In this document: in pieces, positions 46,136-54,826 of the stretch | Numbering within the stretch: the first letter of the stretch is position 1 | How the letters are laid out: each line of letters starts with the position of its first letter | Assembly (NCBI GenBank): GCA_002287215.1 | Contig: LMVO01000012.1 | Coordinates: forward strand, 62,001 to 126,000 | Reading direction: 5' to 3' | Length of the DNA: 64,000 nucleotides | Origin: Methanocorpusculum parvum | Lineage (GTDB): Archaea > Halobacteriota > Methanomicrobia > Methanomicrobiales > Methanocorpusculaceae | The notes under the pieces: model-generated | Database searches by the model: none | Told to the model about the DNA's origin: nothing | Seen by the model: the letters and a program-made list of their open reading frames with translations, nothing else | Program-made: the position numbers and the translations under genes

Positions 46136-46728
46136 TTCGCGTTTTCTATAAAGAAATGAGCGATCTCATCCAGCATTGCGCCGGGACGCTCGATTTTCCT
46201 TGTGTCAAGGTTAACGACCGTACTTGGAATGCCCGGAAGAACGCCGCCGTCAAGCAGATAATCATGGGGGACGTTGACCTGATCGACACTGACCGGCGAG
46301 ACTTCACCGGAGATGTTTGCCGAGGTCGCGGTTATCGGACAGTCGAACACAGATATCAGTTCAAGAGCAAGAGTGTGGTCAGGATACCGGATCCCGATCG
46401 TACCTGTCCCGCCGGACAAGTCACCCGGCAGACAGTTTTTCACCGGCAGAACGATCGTGATCGGACCCGGGAGAAATTTGCTGATGAACCGTTCCGCAAA
46501 CGGGCTGACATCGGCGATCCCGTAGATCATCTCGATATCGGAAACGGCGACCGAGATCGGTTTTCCAAGAAGCCGCTGTTTTGCTTCATACACTTTGAGA
46601 ACGGCTGTCTCCGATAAAGCGTCCGCACCGAGTCCGTAGACCGTTTCTGTAGGATATACCACAAGTCCGTCGCGGGATAAAACACGGACGGCTTTTTCTA
46701 TTCTGGTTTCTTCTGTTGGTGTTATCAT
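46132..46728 (-). CDS. sua5: L-threonylcarbamoyladenylate synthase (Sua5/YrdC)
   Basis: A 198-residue YrdC-domain enzyme that makes threonylcarbamoyl-AMP, the donor for t6A37 of tRNA. Conserved parts are YPTETVYGLGADA, KQRLLGKPISVAV and ATSANISGE. The C-terminal Sua5 extension is absent. It overlaps both the ACT gene (TGATG) and copA (ATGA). The methylthiotransferase at 11976 acts on the product of this pathway. Confidence 0.93.
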   Translation of the reverse strand: MITPTEETRIEKAVRVLSRDGLVVYPTETVYGLGADALSETAVLKVYEAKQRLLGKPISVAVSDIEMIYGIADVSPFAERFISKFLPGPITIVLPVKNCLPGDLSGGTGTIGIRYPDHTLALELISVFDCPITATSANISGEVSPVSVDQVNVPHDYLLDGGVLPGIPSTVVNLDTRKIERPGAMLDEIAHFFIENAK

Positions 46729-47396
46729 CAGAACTCTTTCCCTCTCACTTTTTCGATATCAAATACCCCGATCGTGCTTATGTGCATTACGGCCATGACC
46801 CCTGCCTGGATCGGATCGGTGACGACCAGATCAGCTGCAGAAGAGGCACTGCCTGCCATTTTCAGGCAGATCACGGGGATGCCGTCCGCCTGGATCGATT
46901 TAATTGCCGTGGTTATTTCGCCGCCCATCAATGAGCCGGCAAGAACAAGGATCGAGGCGCGGGGAAGGCGGCCGACCGCTTCAACGGCACTCGCCAAATT
47001 TTCCTCCCCTACAAGCGGGATCGTATCAACAGAAATGCGTTCACCGCGAATATTATGCCGGTCGGCCTCGTTCACTGCCCCCATCGCGACCTGGGCGACC
47101 TGAGCACCTCCGCCGATGATGATGACGCGCTTTCCAAATATTGCCCCGAACGTGTCGTGCAAAACGACTTCACGAATACCGGTAACGCATCGAAGCTCTG
47201 AAAGAACAGCATCGATTTCATCGCCCCCTTCGATCTCGATATCTGCCCAGGCACATCCTTTGTCAGGTCCCCGGGTAAGTATTTCCTGCTGGATGGAAGT
47301 GATGTTCGCATTATGTTCAGCACAGACCGAACCGATATCTCTGAGAATACCTTTTTGATTTTCGGCGATGAGGCTGATTGCGTGATGAGGCATCAT
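46728..47396 (-). CDS. ACT-domain protein (DUF5612-like)
   Basis: A 222-residue protein. Residues 4-75 form an ACT ligand-binding domain (AISLIAENQKGILRDIGSVC start). The rest has a Rossmann-like GKRVIIIGGGAQVAQVAMGA segment and a second alpha/beta region ending VMHISTIGVFDIEKVRG. Methanogen proteins of this shape are labelled DUF5612; the function is unknown. The start is at 47396 or the next codon 47393, only 10 bases after the 3' end of tRNA-Gly. Confidence 0.75.
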   Translation of the reverse strand: MMPHHAISLIAENQKGILRDIGSVCAEHNANITSIQQEILTRGPDKGCAWADIEIEGGDEIDAVLSELRCVTGIREVVLHDTFGAIFGKRVIIIGGGAQVAQVAMGAVNEADRHNIRGERISVDTIPLVGEENLASAVEAVGRLPRASILVLAGSLMGGEITTAIKSIQADGIPVICLKMAGSASSAADLVVTDPIQAGVMAVMHISTIGVFDIEKVRGKEF

Positions 47397-47406
47397 AAAA
47401 ATCGAA

Positions 47407-47477
47407 TGCGATAACCGGGGATCGAACCCGGATTAGAGGCTTGGGAAGCCCCTGTCATGCCATTAGACCATTACCGC
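47407..47477 (-). tRNA. tRNA-Gly (anticodon CCC)
   Basis: A 71-base cloverleaf with acceptor GCGGTAA/TTATCGC and discriminator A. The anticodon loop UUCCCAA on stem GGGGC/GCCUC gives CCC. The T loop is UUCGAUC. A TATA-like CTATAACC lies about 27 bases upstream on the minus strand. The ACT gene follows directly. Confidence 0.93.
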
Positions 47478-47519
47478 ATCTCAGTAGTATTTTGTTTGCA
47501 GGGTTATAGAGATTTCTTA

Positions 47520-48173
47520 TTAGGAGGTGAGTTCGGTGGTCTCAAGCGCATGATGCGTGATCCCGCACAGAGTATATCTTCCCGCTTCCGCGTGAACATA
47601 CCCTTTGGCTGCAAGAGAGCGCAAGGCCGCAGTCACTTCAGGAATGCTCCGGCCGCTGGTATCGGAGAGTTCGATCGGTGTCAACGGAGCATACACCAAA
47701 GCGAGAAGAAGTTCGGCCTCGATAGTGTTCTGGAACACTGTTCTTCCGTTGACGATCACGTCACTCATCATCTCATCGATATCCTTTTCCACGGCCTCAA
47801 GATTTTCGATGAGCTTTTCTCTGGAATCAAGGAGCCGGCGTATCATCATGATCTTGTCGGAAAGCGGGAGTGCATCCCCATTTTCGGCACAAACCGGCTC
47901 GGGAGGCTGCTCGGTTTTTGTGACCTGGACCGAGAGGGTGAAGTCATTCACGAGATAGTAGTATTTTCGCCGTTTGTCATCCTGATAACTGGAGATGACC
48001 GCTTCCTTCTGCATTATCGCAAGGTGTTCGATGACGGCTTTCGGGTTGATGACCAGGCGATCGGATATTTCCGTGACGAAACATGGTTTCTGCCGGAGAA
48101 GATCAAGGATCCGCCGGCGGTTCCGGTTTCCAAGGATGTCCAATAAATGAGCTATATTATCTTGGTCAAACAT
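47520..48173 (-). CDS. winged-helix (ArsR-like) transcriptional regulator
   Basis: A 217-residue protein. The N-terminal winged helix (residues 5-75) has NRNRRRILDLLRQKPCFVTEI and NPKAVIEHLAIMQKEAVI, followed by a KRRKYYYL wing. A helical middle part (about 105-140) and a second small helix-turn-helix at the C-terminus (SDTSGRSIPEVTAALRSLAAK) follow. The ligand is unknown. A perfect palindrome overlaps its own promoter, suggesting autoregulation. Confidence 0.75.
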   Translation of the reverse strand: MFDQDNIAHLLDILGNRNRRRILDLLRQKPCFVTEISDRLVINPKAVIEHLAIMQKEAVISSYQDDKRRKYYYLVNDFTLSVQVTKTEQPPEPVCAENGDALPLSDKIMMIRRLLDSREKLIENLEAVEKDIDEMMSDVIVNGRTVFQNTIEAELLLALVYAPLTPIELSDTSGRSIPEVTAALRSLAAKGYVHAEAGRYTLCGITHHALETTELTS

Positions 48174-48184
48174 TATTATCGAGA

Positions 48185-48197
48185 TTACATTATGTAA
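48185..48197. promoter_or_regulatory. perfect palindrome, likely operator of the winged-helix regulator
   Basis: TTACAT-T-ATGTAA lies 12 bases upstream of the regulator start. A minus-strand TATA-like ATTTAAAG sits at 48208-48215, so transcription should begin near 48187, inside the palindrome. Binding there would block initiation. Confidence 0.5.
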
Positions 48198-48268
48198 GGG
48201 GATATTTCTTTAAATGTCTTCTTATTAACACAGTGACATATCTGGTCGTATCCAAATAGGTAATCACT

Positions 48269-48324
48269 AAAAAAAGGGGGGATTTTCTATTGTTTGCTGA
48301 GTGTCGCCTTCGGCTTTTGTCAGC
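48269..48324 (-). terminator. terminator of the ribosomal/RNA polymerase operon
   Basis: Just past the rps2 stop, TCAGC (48320-48324) pairs with GCTGA (48296-48300) around an inner GCC/GGC hairpin. A T7 run on the minus strand follows at 48275-48269. Confidence 0.55.
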
Positions 48325-48325
48325 G

Positions 48326-48934
48326 TTAGAACTCAGACTCAAAGTCTTCAACCGTCATGGCTGAGACAATGCCTTTCTGTCTGAGGAACTCTTTGGTCAA
48401 CAGGAAGTAAACCATAGAGAGTGCTTTGCGTCCTTTGTTGTTGGTCGGGATAACGAGATCAACATTGTTTGTACGGTTGTTGATATCACAAAGTGCAATG
48501 ACCGGCATACCGGACTGGACTGCCTCGGTAATGACCTGGGCATCTCCGATCGGATCGGTAACGATGACGACCGAGGGTTCAACATACTTCGGGAGTTTCG
48601 GGTTGGTTAAGGTTCCGGGGATGAATCTGCCAACGTGGGAGAGTGCACCTATCGTATCTGCGAACTTCTGTGCCGGGTACTGACCGTACTGACGGGAAGT
48701 AACGACGAAAATCTTTGCAGGCTCGTAGCGTGCAAGGAACTTTGCTACCTGTTTGATGCGCTCATCGGTCTTTCTGATATCGATGATATAGAGACCGTCA
48801 GCTCTGACACGGTAGATGAAGTCTTTCATGTCGTTGTCTTTCTGCTGGGTTCCAATGTGGACACCGGCGGCAAGATATTCTTCTACGGATACTAATGGTT
48901 CGTTTAATTCAATTCCAAGTTCATTGTCGGTCAT
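48326..48934 (-). CDS. rps2: ribosomal protein S2
   Basis: A 202-residue archaeal S2, with [39 protein letters not shown] and the end [14 protein letters not shown] typical of the family. I use the ATG at 48934, one base past the enolase stop; a longer frame would run into enolase. It is the last gene of the operon. Confidence 0.96.
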   Translation of the reverse strand: MTDNELGIELNEPLVSVEEYLAAGVHIGTQQKDNDMKDFIYRVRADGLYIIDIRKTDERIKQVAKFLARYEPAKIFVVTSRQYGQYPAQKFADTIGALSHVGRFIPGTLTNPKLPKYVEPSVVIVTDPIGDAQVITEAVQSGMPVIALCDINNRTNNVDLVIPTNNKGRKALSMVYFLLTKEFLRQKGIVSAMTVEDFESEF

Positions 48935-48935
48935 T

Positions 48936-50135
48936 TTAGAAATGCTCCTCAATTCTTATAAGTTCATTTAATTTAGCAATGCGCTCTCCGCCGACAACAC
49001 CGCTCTTCATAAAGCAGCAGCCAAATGCTGTTGCGAGATGTGCGATGGTATTGTCGGTCGTTTCACCGGATCGGTGGCTCATGACCGATTCATACCCGTA
49101 ATCACGGGCGAGACTGATCGTTTCGAAGGTATCTGTCAGCGTACCGATCTGATTTGGTTTGATCAGGATACAGTTGCAGGCATCATTTCTGATACCTTCT
49201 TCCAGACGGACAACATTCGTAACGAACAGGTCGTCGCCGCAGATAAGGGTGTCACGGCCGGAAACTTCCTCGGTGATACGTGCAAACCCTTCGAAATCTT
49301 CTTCCTGGATCGGGTCTTCGACATAAAGCAGGTTATAGGTCTCGGTCAGGTCTGCAATGTATGCAATCTGCTCCTCAGTAGTTCGCTTTGCATTCTTATA
49401 GACGTATCTCCCGCTTGCAGCATCCCACATCTCTGACGCGGCAACATCAAGACCCATGCGGACTTCAATGCCGGTCTCGTCAAAGACTTTGGTGGTAGCT
49501 TCGTTCACGATTTCAAAGGCTTCAAGGTCAGCGATGTGCGGAGCCCATGCCCCCTCGTCACCCTTTCCACAGCCTTTGCCGCGCGCAATAAGGATCTCTT
49601 TGATGCGTTTGTGGACGAGTGCGTTCGTGAATACAGCCTCGGCTGCAGAAGATGCGCCGGTCGGTATGATCAGAAACTCCTGGATATCGGTCGCGTCAAC
49701 TGCGTGGGCGCCGCCGCCGATAACATTGCCTAACGGCAGAGGGGTCTGGGAAATGAATGCGCCGCCAAGATACTGGTAGAGTTCCATGTTGAGGGAACTT
49801 GCAGCTGCTTTTGCATTCGCAAGTGAAAGAGCAACGGCGATGTTGGCGCCGATCCCGGAAAGGTCAGACGTTCCGTCGATCTCGTGAAGGGTCTCATCAA
49901 ATCCGCGCTGGTCGGCCGAGTCAAGTTCGATAAGTTTCGGGATCAGATGTTCCCTGGCTTCAAAAACAGCCTCGTCGGATGGACGGACTTTTGCCTCGTA
50001 GATGCCGGTCGAGGCTCCGCTCGGAGCGCATGCGCGGCCAAAGCCGCCGGAGATCGTGGAAATCTCGGCTTCGACGGTTGGATTACCGCGCGAGTCGAGA
50101 ATTGTCCGAAGTAAAATGTCAGCAATTTCAGTCAT
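48936..50135 (-). CDS. eno: enolase (phosphopyruvate hydratase)
   Basis: A 399-residue enolase interconverting 2-phosphoglycerate and phosphoenolpyruvate. Family parts are [59 protein letters not shown] and the lid/active-site SHRSGETTD. It is slightly shorter than bacterial enolase, as usual in archaea. Its place among ribosomal genes is common in euryarchaea. Confidence 0.97.
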   Translation of the reverse strand: MTEIADILLRTILDSRGNPTVEAEISTISGGFGRACAPSGASTGIYEAKVRPSDEAVFEAREHLIPKLIELDSADQRGFDETLHEIDGTSDLSGIGANIAVALSLANAKAAASSLNMELYQYLGGAFISQTPLPLGNVIGGGAHAVDATDIQEFLIIPTGASSAAEAVFTNALVHKRIKEILIARGKGCGKGDEGAWAPHIADLEAFEIVNEATTKVFDETGIEVRMGLDVAASEMWDAASGRYVYKNAKRTTEEQIAYIADLTETYNLLYVEDPIQEEDFEGFARITEEVSGRDTLICGDDLFVTNVVRLEEGIRNDACNCILIKPNQIGTLTDTFETISLARDYGYESVMSHRSGETTDNTIAHLATAFGCCFMKSGVVGGERIAKLNELIRIEEHF

Positions 50136-50137
50136 AC

Positions 50138-50326
50138 TTACAGCACCTCTGACCGGACACCGAACTGGCGTTTCACCGTTATCGGGACCCGATCAGCGTC
50201 GAACTCCTCAAGTGCAATTTCAAGAGGATCAATCTTTGCAGTTTTCACGAGAACCGGAGCTCCCATGGAAATCTGTAAAGCACGCGCCCCGACGATACGG
50301 GCGCGTTCATAACGTGTATATGTCAT
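50138..50326 (-). CDS. rpoK: RNA polymerase subunit K (Rpb6)
   Basis: A 62-residue RpoK with [22 protein letters not shown], the Rpb6/omega signature that helps RNA polymerase assembly. It lies between tRNA-Pro and enolase with a two-base gap to enolase. Confidence 0.96.
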   Translation of the reverse strand: MTYTRYERARIVGARALQISMGAPVLVKTAKIDPLEIALEEFDADRVPITVKRQFGVRSEVL

Positions 50327-50363
50327 AGAAAATCACATCCACAAATAAGAGAGAATGGAAAAA

Positions 50364-50438
50364 TGGGGTCGCTGAGATTCGAACTCAGGTCACTACGTCC
50401 CGAACGTAATAGGATGGTCCAGGCTACCCTACGACCCC
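50364..50438 (-). tRNA. tRNA-Pro (anticodon CGG)
   Basis: A 75-base cloverleaf with acceptor GGGGTCG/CGACCCC and discriminator A. The loop UUCGGGA on stem UUACG/CGUAG gives CGG. It is embedded on the same strand between rpoN and rpoK, so it must be cut out of the operon transcript or have its own promoter. Confidence 0.94.
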
Positions 50439-50454
50439 GCAATTCATTCATGTC

Positions 50455-50643
50455 TCACGTGTACGGATACAACTCATCAACAGTCTCTTTGTGAGAGATA
50501 AGCATTCTTCTGCAGCAGTATCGGTCTAACCCGAGTGAATCAAGAATCTCTTTGGGATCCTCGCCTGCAGCTTTTCTCTGTTGATATTCTTCCCATACAG
50601 TAGAAATTACTTTTCCACAGGTGAAACATCGAACTGGTATCAT
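50455..50643 (-). CDS. rpoN: RNA polymerase subunit N (Rpb10)
   Basis: A 62-residue zinc protein with the start MIPVRCFTCGKVI and the second pair YCCRRML, the Rpb10 zinc-bundle pattern CxxC...CC. It is cotranscribed between rps9 and tRNA-Pro. Confidence 0.96.
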   Translation of the reverse strand: MIPVRCFTCGKVISTVWEEYQQRKAAGEDPKEILDSLGLDRYCCRRMLISHKETVDELYPYT

Positions 50644-50715
50644 AAGTTATCTTTACGTCCTTATTAAATTGTTGATATGTGGGGTTGCCCCCGCATATAT
50701 TCTGTATGCTGTGCC

Positions 50716-51114
50716 TTAACGATAAGACTTCTGGAACCGTGCACGGGCACCGCGTCCATGGGGCTTTTTCGCTTCCTTCTGACGGGAGTCGTTGACCAGG
50801 AGAGTTCTGTCGTAAGAAAGGTACACTTCCTTGATCTTCGGGTCATTGGTCCAGGAAAGGATACCGCGGCCAAGTGCCGTGCGGATTGCCTCTGCCTGTC
50901 CCATGACGCCTCCGCCGGAGACATCAATATCAACATCGACATTGTCGATGGATCCTGGTGCAAGTGCAAGTGCCTCGGAGATCTTCATACGGATGATCTC
51001 GTTGCCGTACACTTCAAGAGGGATAGAGTTGATTCTAACTCTGCCTTTTCCCTCGCGAAGGGTGGCGCGGGCAATTGCGGTCTTTCTTTTTCCACTGGTG
51101 TTAATAATTTTCAT
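50716..51114 (-). CDS. rps9: ribosomal protein S9
   Basis: A 132-residue S9 with TSGKRKTAIARATLREGKG at the start and the classic basic end RARFQKSYR, which reaches the decoding site. A 14-base gap separates it from rpl13. Confidence 0.97.
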   Translation of the reverse strand: MKIINTSGKRKTAIARATLREGKGRVRINSIPLEVYGNEIIRMKISEALALAPGSIDNVDVDIDVSGGGVMGQAEAIRTALGRGILSWTNDPKIKEVYLSYDRTLLVNDSRQKEAKKPHGRGARARFQKSYR

Positions 51115-51128
51115 CTTAGATCACCTGT

Positions 51129-51551
51129 TTAGAATTTTGCTCCAAGGTTTTTGCTGATCTCGCCAACAGAGATGTATCTGGCTCCGCTCAGCCGTTTCCG
51201 GTGTGCGTCTTCCAGAACTTCTGCCTCCACGTCTTTGAATTCGTAAGGAACTCCGACGTATGCTTTGACACGGCGGAAAGCTGCTGCTCCCGGCCGGGTC
51301 TTGTAGGGGATCATTCCGCGGATGGTGCGTTTTACAAGGTGATCCGGGCGTCTTGGGAAGAATGGACCTCCCTCAACGGATCCGCGAACACGAGTTACCT
51401 GGTATTCGTTTAAGACCATTGCACGGGCACCGGATACGATGACCTTCTCGGCATTGATGATTGCAATCTCCTCACCGGCGAGGATGCGGGTTGCAACGAT
51501 ACTGGAAAGTCTTCCAAGAAGGAGATTTTCTCCATCAATAACTGTTACCAT
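51129..51551 (-). CDS. rpl13: ribosomal protein L13
   Basis: A 140-residue archaeal L13 (VIDGENLLLGRLSSIVA, GGPFFPRRPDHLVKRTIRGM). The second ATG at 51551 is preferred because GAGGTGA, which overlaps the rpl18e stop, lies seven bases upstream; the first ATG at 51557 is too close to it. Confidence 0.95.
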   Translation of the reverse strand: MVTVIDGENLLLGRLSSIVATRILAGEEIAIINAEKVIVSGARAMVLNEYQVTRVRGSVEGGPFFPRRPDHLVKRTIRGMIPYKTRPGAAAFRRVKAYVGVPYEFKDVEAEVLEDAHRKRLSGARYISVGEISKNLGAKF

Positions 51552-51558
51552 ATTCATC

Positions 51559-51912
51559 TCACCTCAGGATCCTTACGCGGCTTCCTTTCGGATTTGCAGC
51601 AACAAGCTCTTCGATTGTCATGCAGGTGCCTTTTGCTTCAGTTATTTTCTCACGGGCAGCATCGGAGAAGTTGAGAGCTGCAACTGATACTGAAGTACCA
51701 ATTACACCTGCTGCGAGCACTTTGCCCGGAACCAGGATGATCTCATTCTCGTTTGCATAGCGGTTGATTTTACCGACGTTCACTTCTGCCTGATTCTTGC
51801 TGGACGTGTTCAGACGGCCGGCAATCTCACGCCAGATGTTTGCCTCGTTCTCCCGGGATGCGCGTTTAAGCATCATGATTAAGGATTCGAGACGTGGGTT
51901 AGTTTTATTCAT
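51559..51912 (-). CDS. rpl18e: ribosomal protein L18e
   Basis: A 117-residue L18e (TNPRLESLIMMLKRASRENEA, VPGKVLAAGVI, ending NPKGSRVRILR). It starts directly against the rpoD stop, with no gap. Confidence 0.96.
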   Translation of the reverse strand: MNKTNPRLESLIMMLKRASRENEANIWREIAGRLNTSSKNQAEVNVGKINRYANENEIILVPGKVLAAGVIGTSVSVAALNFSDAAREKITEAKGTCMTIEELVAANPKGSRVRILR

Positions 51913-52740
51913 TTACAGTCCCTCCTGTAATGCTTCAATCAGATCTGAAGATCGTGATTTGATATGCAGCAGTGCTCTTTCAATGATCTCTTTCACCGGT
52001 AAGGACCCGTCGCTTTCAACAACGAAGATGAACTTCGTGCTGTCTGCACCAATAATAATGGCCGGGTCCTCGCCGATGCCGCTGTCCATACATGCAGTCT
52101 CACAGAGACGGCATAACGAACAGTCTTTTTCCTTGCTTTCGCCGTTTACAACACGGATGCTTACGGTATCTTTCGTGAGTTCCAGAACGTCGCGGGGACA
52201 TTCAGAAACACATTTTCCGCAGCCGTCACAGGTATCTTTAATGGTGATGACCGGATACTCAGAGTAGCCGCAGGCAAGAGTCGGCTGCCATTTGGCATGC
52301 TCTTTCCCGTAGTTTACTTCTGCCACTGCTTCTAAGACGACCTTCTGATTTTCCCAAAGTTTGACGATCGGGATGTTGTTGTGGACCGGAACGGTGTTTT
52401 CGTCCATGGAGATAAGATCACCGGAGGTGACCATCTTCGGGCCTTCAACACTCAGAGTGAACATCACAGTGCAGTGAGGACATCCCGCGCCGCCGCAGGA
52501 ACATTCGCTTCTTGGAACATACTGCGAGAGATCGGTCTTGATCGGGATGAGTCCCATTCTGTGTGCCAGCATCTCATCAAAGAGAACACTGGTATTGTCA
52601 TAGATACGGATATCTTCGATGGCGAGGGTTGGCACCTCACCGATCATCGAGCGACGAAGTGCGTTGGCGAATGCAGGAGTCGCTCCGTGAATAGTAAAAC
52701 GTGCGACAGAGTCATCGAGCCTGCTGAATACCAGATCCAT
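51913..52740 (-). CDS. rpoD: RNA polymerase subunit D with two 4Fe-4S motifs
   Basis: A 275-residue alpha-like subunit that dimerises with RpoL and starts polymerase assembly. The alpha-motif region ATPAFANALRRSMIGEVPTLA is at the N-terminus. A ferredoxin-like insertion (about residues 165-225) carries CDGCGKCVSECP and CSLCRLCETAC, eight cysteines enough for two 4Fe-4S clusters. Such clusters are known in methanogen RpoD and may link stability of the enzyme to redox state. Confidence 0.96.
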   Translation of the reverse strand: MDLVFSRLDDSVARFTIHGATPAFANALRRSMIGEVPTLAIEDIRIYDNTSVLFDEMLAHRMGLIPIKTDLSQYVPRSECSCGGAGCPHCTVMFTLSVEGPKMVTSGDLISMDENTVPVHNNIPIVKLWENQKVVLEAVAEVNYGKEHAKWQPTLACGYSEYPVITIKDTCDGCGKCVSECPRDVLELTKDTVSIRVVNGESKEKDCSLCRLCETACMDSGIGEDPAIIIGADSTKFIFVVESDGSLPVKEIIERALLHIKSRSSDLIEALQEGL

Positions 52741-53136
52741 TCAGACTCTCCTGCCCCTTCTGCCACCTTTAGCACGAATGCTGTCGTGTGGTACCGGAGT
52801 TACGTCTTCGATTCTGCCGATGCGCATACCTGCACGTGAAAGTGCACGGATTGCAGCCTGGGCGCCGGGCCCCGGTGACCGCTGTCTGCCGTTTCCGGGA
52901 GCGCGAACACGGATGTGAAGTCCGGTGATACCTTTGTCCTTTGATGCCTGGGCAATGTTGATCGCCATCTGCATTGCTGCATAAGGCGAAGATTCATTGC
53001 GGGCCTGCTTAACGACCATACCGCCGCTTGACTTGCAGACGGTTTCTGCGCCTGAAAGATCGGTGACGGTGATGATGGTGTTGTTGAATGAGGCAAAGAT
53101 GTGGGCAATGCCCCATTTTTCAGTTGCTTCTGCCAT
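52741..53136 (-). CDS. rps11: ribosomal protein S11
   Basis: A 131-residue S11 with [16 protein letters not shown] and the end [20 protein letters not shown]. It touches rpoD without a gap and follows rps4 by two bases. Confidence 0.97.
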   Translation of the reverse strand: MAEATEKWGIAHIFASFNNTIITVTDLSGAETVCKSSGGMVVKQARNESSPYAAMQMAINIAQASKDKGITGLHIRVRAPGNGRQRSPGPGAQAAIRALSRAGMRIGRIEDVTPVPHDSIRAKGGRRGRRV

Positions 53137-53138
53137 GA

Positions 53139-53684
53139 TTATGCCCTCTGATTCATGATACGCTGACGTTCACCGTTGGCTTCATCAACAAGACTGGAGG
53201 TTGCATAGTACATAACTCCTGCTTCTTCCGCGATCGGAACCATGTAGCTTGGAACACTGACACGCTGTCCATTGATGGCAATGTGTCCGTGGGTGATAAG
53301 CTGACGAGCCTGTTTCGGGCTGCGTGCAAGACCTTTGCGGTAGACGATCGTCTGAAGACGGCGCTCAAGGACATCTTCCACCTTTAAAGACAGAATGTTA
53401 TCCATTGATGCATCCGGACCAATAAGTCCATAGCGCTGGAGCGTGGCGACGAGTTCGTCACGGCGGGCAATAGTCTTTGGTGCTTCACCGACAGAGGAGG
53501 TCATTGCAAGAACTTCTCGAGCGCCCCCTCTGTGTTTTCTGAGGACTTCGGTGGCTCTCCAGATCTCGCGTTTGTTACGCAGACCATAGGTGATCGCAAG
53601 GGTGCGTTCTGATTCAATACGTGACTTCTCGAAGCGGCGCTTCGGGGAAGAGTACTGTTTGGTGTTCTTTCCTGGGTATCCCAT
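53139..53684 (-). CDS. rps4: ribosomal protein S4
   Basis: A 181-residue archaeal S4 with an S4 RNA-binding domain in the middle ([20 protein letters not shown], then [19 protein letters not shown]). The basic N-terminus [20 protein letters not shown] is typical. Confidence 0.97.
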   Translation of the reverse strand: MGYPGKNTKQYSSPKRRFEKSRIESERTLAITYGLRNKREIWRATEVLRKHRGGAREVLAMTSSVGEAPKTIARRDELVATLQRYGLIGPDASMDNILSLKVEDVLERRLQTIVYRKGLARSPKQARQLITHGHIAINGQRVSVPSYMVPIAEEAGVMYYATSSLVDEANGERQRIMNQRA

Positions 53685-53697
53685 TTAAATCACCTGA

Positions 53698-54150
53698 TTA
53701 GTTCCGCCTCTTGGAGACACCGACGATCTTTCCAAATCTGCCGGTTGCTTTAGTACGCTGTCCGCGAACTTTGAGACCATTCTCATGACGGATACCGCGG
53801 TAACACCGCATCTTCTTCATGAGGTTGATGTCATCATCCTTCGCAAGGGAAAGGTCGCTGCCGTAGAGGTGTTTCGGTTCTCCCGAATACACATCCACCG
53901 GGCGGTTGACCATCCATTTTGGCACTGAGGCAGGATATGCTTTAACCTGCTCTTCAATCGCGGCCACATCGTCATCGCCTAAGAGACCCATGGTAGCACG
54001 GACATCAACGCCGGCTCGGCGGGCAATGACAAGTGCGGCATGGAGGCCGATGCCCTTAATTCCCGTCAGCGCAAGCTGAACAGGCTGGGTACCGTCCAGA
54101 TCAGTGTTAATGATCCGCACAAAATATTTTAATTCTGACTCTTCAACCAT
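53698..54150 (-). CDS. rps13: ribosomal protein S13
   Basis: A 150-residue archaeal S13 with LTGIKGIGLHAALVIARRAG and the basic end RGQRTKATGRFGKIVGVSKR. It is the first protein gene of the operon; GAGAGGCG lies just upstream of the ATG. tRNA-Ser precedes it by 74 bases. Confidence 0.96.
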   Translation of the reverse strand: MVEESELKYFVRIINTDLDGTQPVQLALTGIKGIGLHAALVIARRAGVDVRATMGLLGDDDVAAIEEQVKAYPASVPKWMVNRPVDVYSGEPKHLYGSDLSLAKDDDINLMKKMRCYRGIRHENGLKVRGQRTKATGRFGKIVGVSKRRN

Positions 54151-54190
54151 TTTTTCGCCTCTCTTTTGGAGAGTTTAGTCTAAATTTGAA

Positions 54191-54207
54191 ACACACAAAA
54201 TGTGTGT
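54191..54207. repeat. 7-bp hairpin between tRNA-Ser and rps13
   Basis: ACACACA (54191-54197) pairs exactly with TGTGTGT (54201-54207) around three A. On the minus strand it comes 18 bases after the tRNA 3' end and 41 bases before rps13. It could aid tRNA processing or separate the transcripts. Confidence 0.5.
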
Positions 54208-54224
54208 GTGTTGCGTACGTTAAG

Positions 54225-54309
54225 CGCAGACGGAGGGATTTGAACCCTCGAGTCCCAGGGGGACACAGGTTTAGCAAACCTGCGCCATACCAGGCTTGGC
54301 TACGTCTAC
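54225..54309 (-). tRNA. tRNA-Ser (anticodon GCT)
   Basis: An 85-base class II tRNA with acceptor GTAGACG/CGTCTGC, discriminator G and a long variable arm. The loop UUGCUAA on stem CAGGU/ACCUG gives GCU for AGC/AGU codons. Confidence 0.94.
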
Positions 54310-54493
54310 AGAGAACTCCGCATCTTTCCTTCCGACGAATCGGAAGGCTGCACAAAACCCATGTTGAATCGTATGCAGATCGACACTCGCAGTATGCCAG
54401 ATACTGCTCCACTAAACTGAGTGCTCTATTATGTAAGGGTTAGAGCAATATAATACTTCGCCTATTCCCTTGAGAGAGGGAAGGAAAAAAGTA

Positions 54494-54766
54494 TTAGTTT
54501 TTCAGACAGGCAAGAAGAGCGTCGCAACGGTCAACCATATGCTGTGCGGCTTCACGGATAACGGTGATCGGGTCTTTTGCAGATCCGGGTTTCATGGTGA
54601 CAAACAGTTCCGGGTCGGAGAACTGGTATTTGATCACATATTTGGCAACATCCACTTCGGGATCTGCAAGGATCTCATCCACCAATGCGTTGACCATGGT
54701 ATGCCCCTCACCTTCCAGGGTGATCCGTATTTTATCCTTCTCAAGCTCGATAATCTTCAGCTTCAT
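54494..54766 (-). CDS. rpoL: RNA polymerase subunit L (Rpb11)
   Basis: A 90-residue Rpb11-like subunit that pairs with RpoD. Family parts are GEGHTMVNALVDEIL and VKYQFSDPELFV-type (VIKYQFSDPELFV here). A minus-strand TATA-like AATTATATAG sits at about 54793-54801, 27-35 bases upstream of the start. A T6 run follows the stop. Confidence 0.95.
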   Translation of the reverse strand: MKLKIIELEKDKIRITLEGEGHTMVNALVDEILADPEVDVAKYVIKYQFSDPELFVTMKPGSAKDPITVIREAAQHMVDRCDALLACLKN

Positions 54767-54815
54767 TCCCTTATAGATTCGCTCGGCGACACTATATAAT
54801 TGTGGGGTAGGCGGT

Positions 54816-54824
54816 AAAAAAAAA
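54816..54824 (-). terminator. T9 terminator of the aIF2-beta gene
   Basis: Nine A on the plus strand give T9 on the minus strand two bases after the aIF2-beta stop codon (54827-54829). Confidence 0.6.
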
Positions 54825-54826
54825 GG

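Noticed and set aside
54143-54443. Open frames on both strands across tRNA-Ser
   Set aside because: They run through a clear tRNA and lack coding features.
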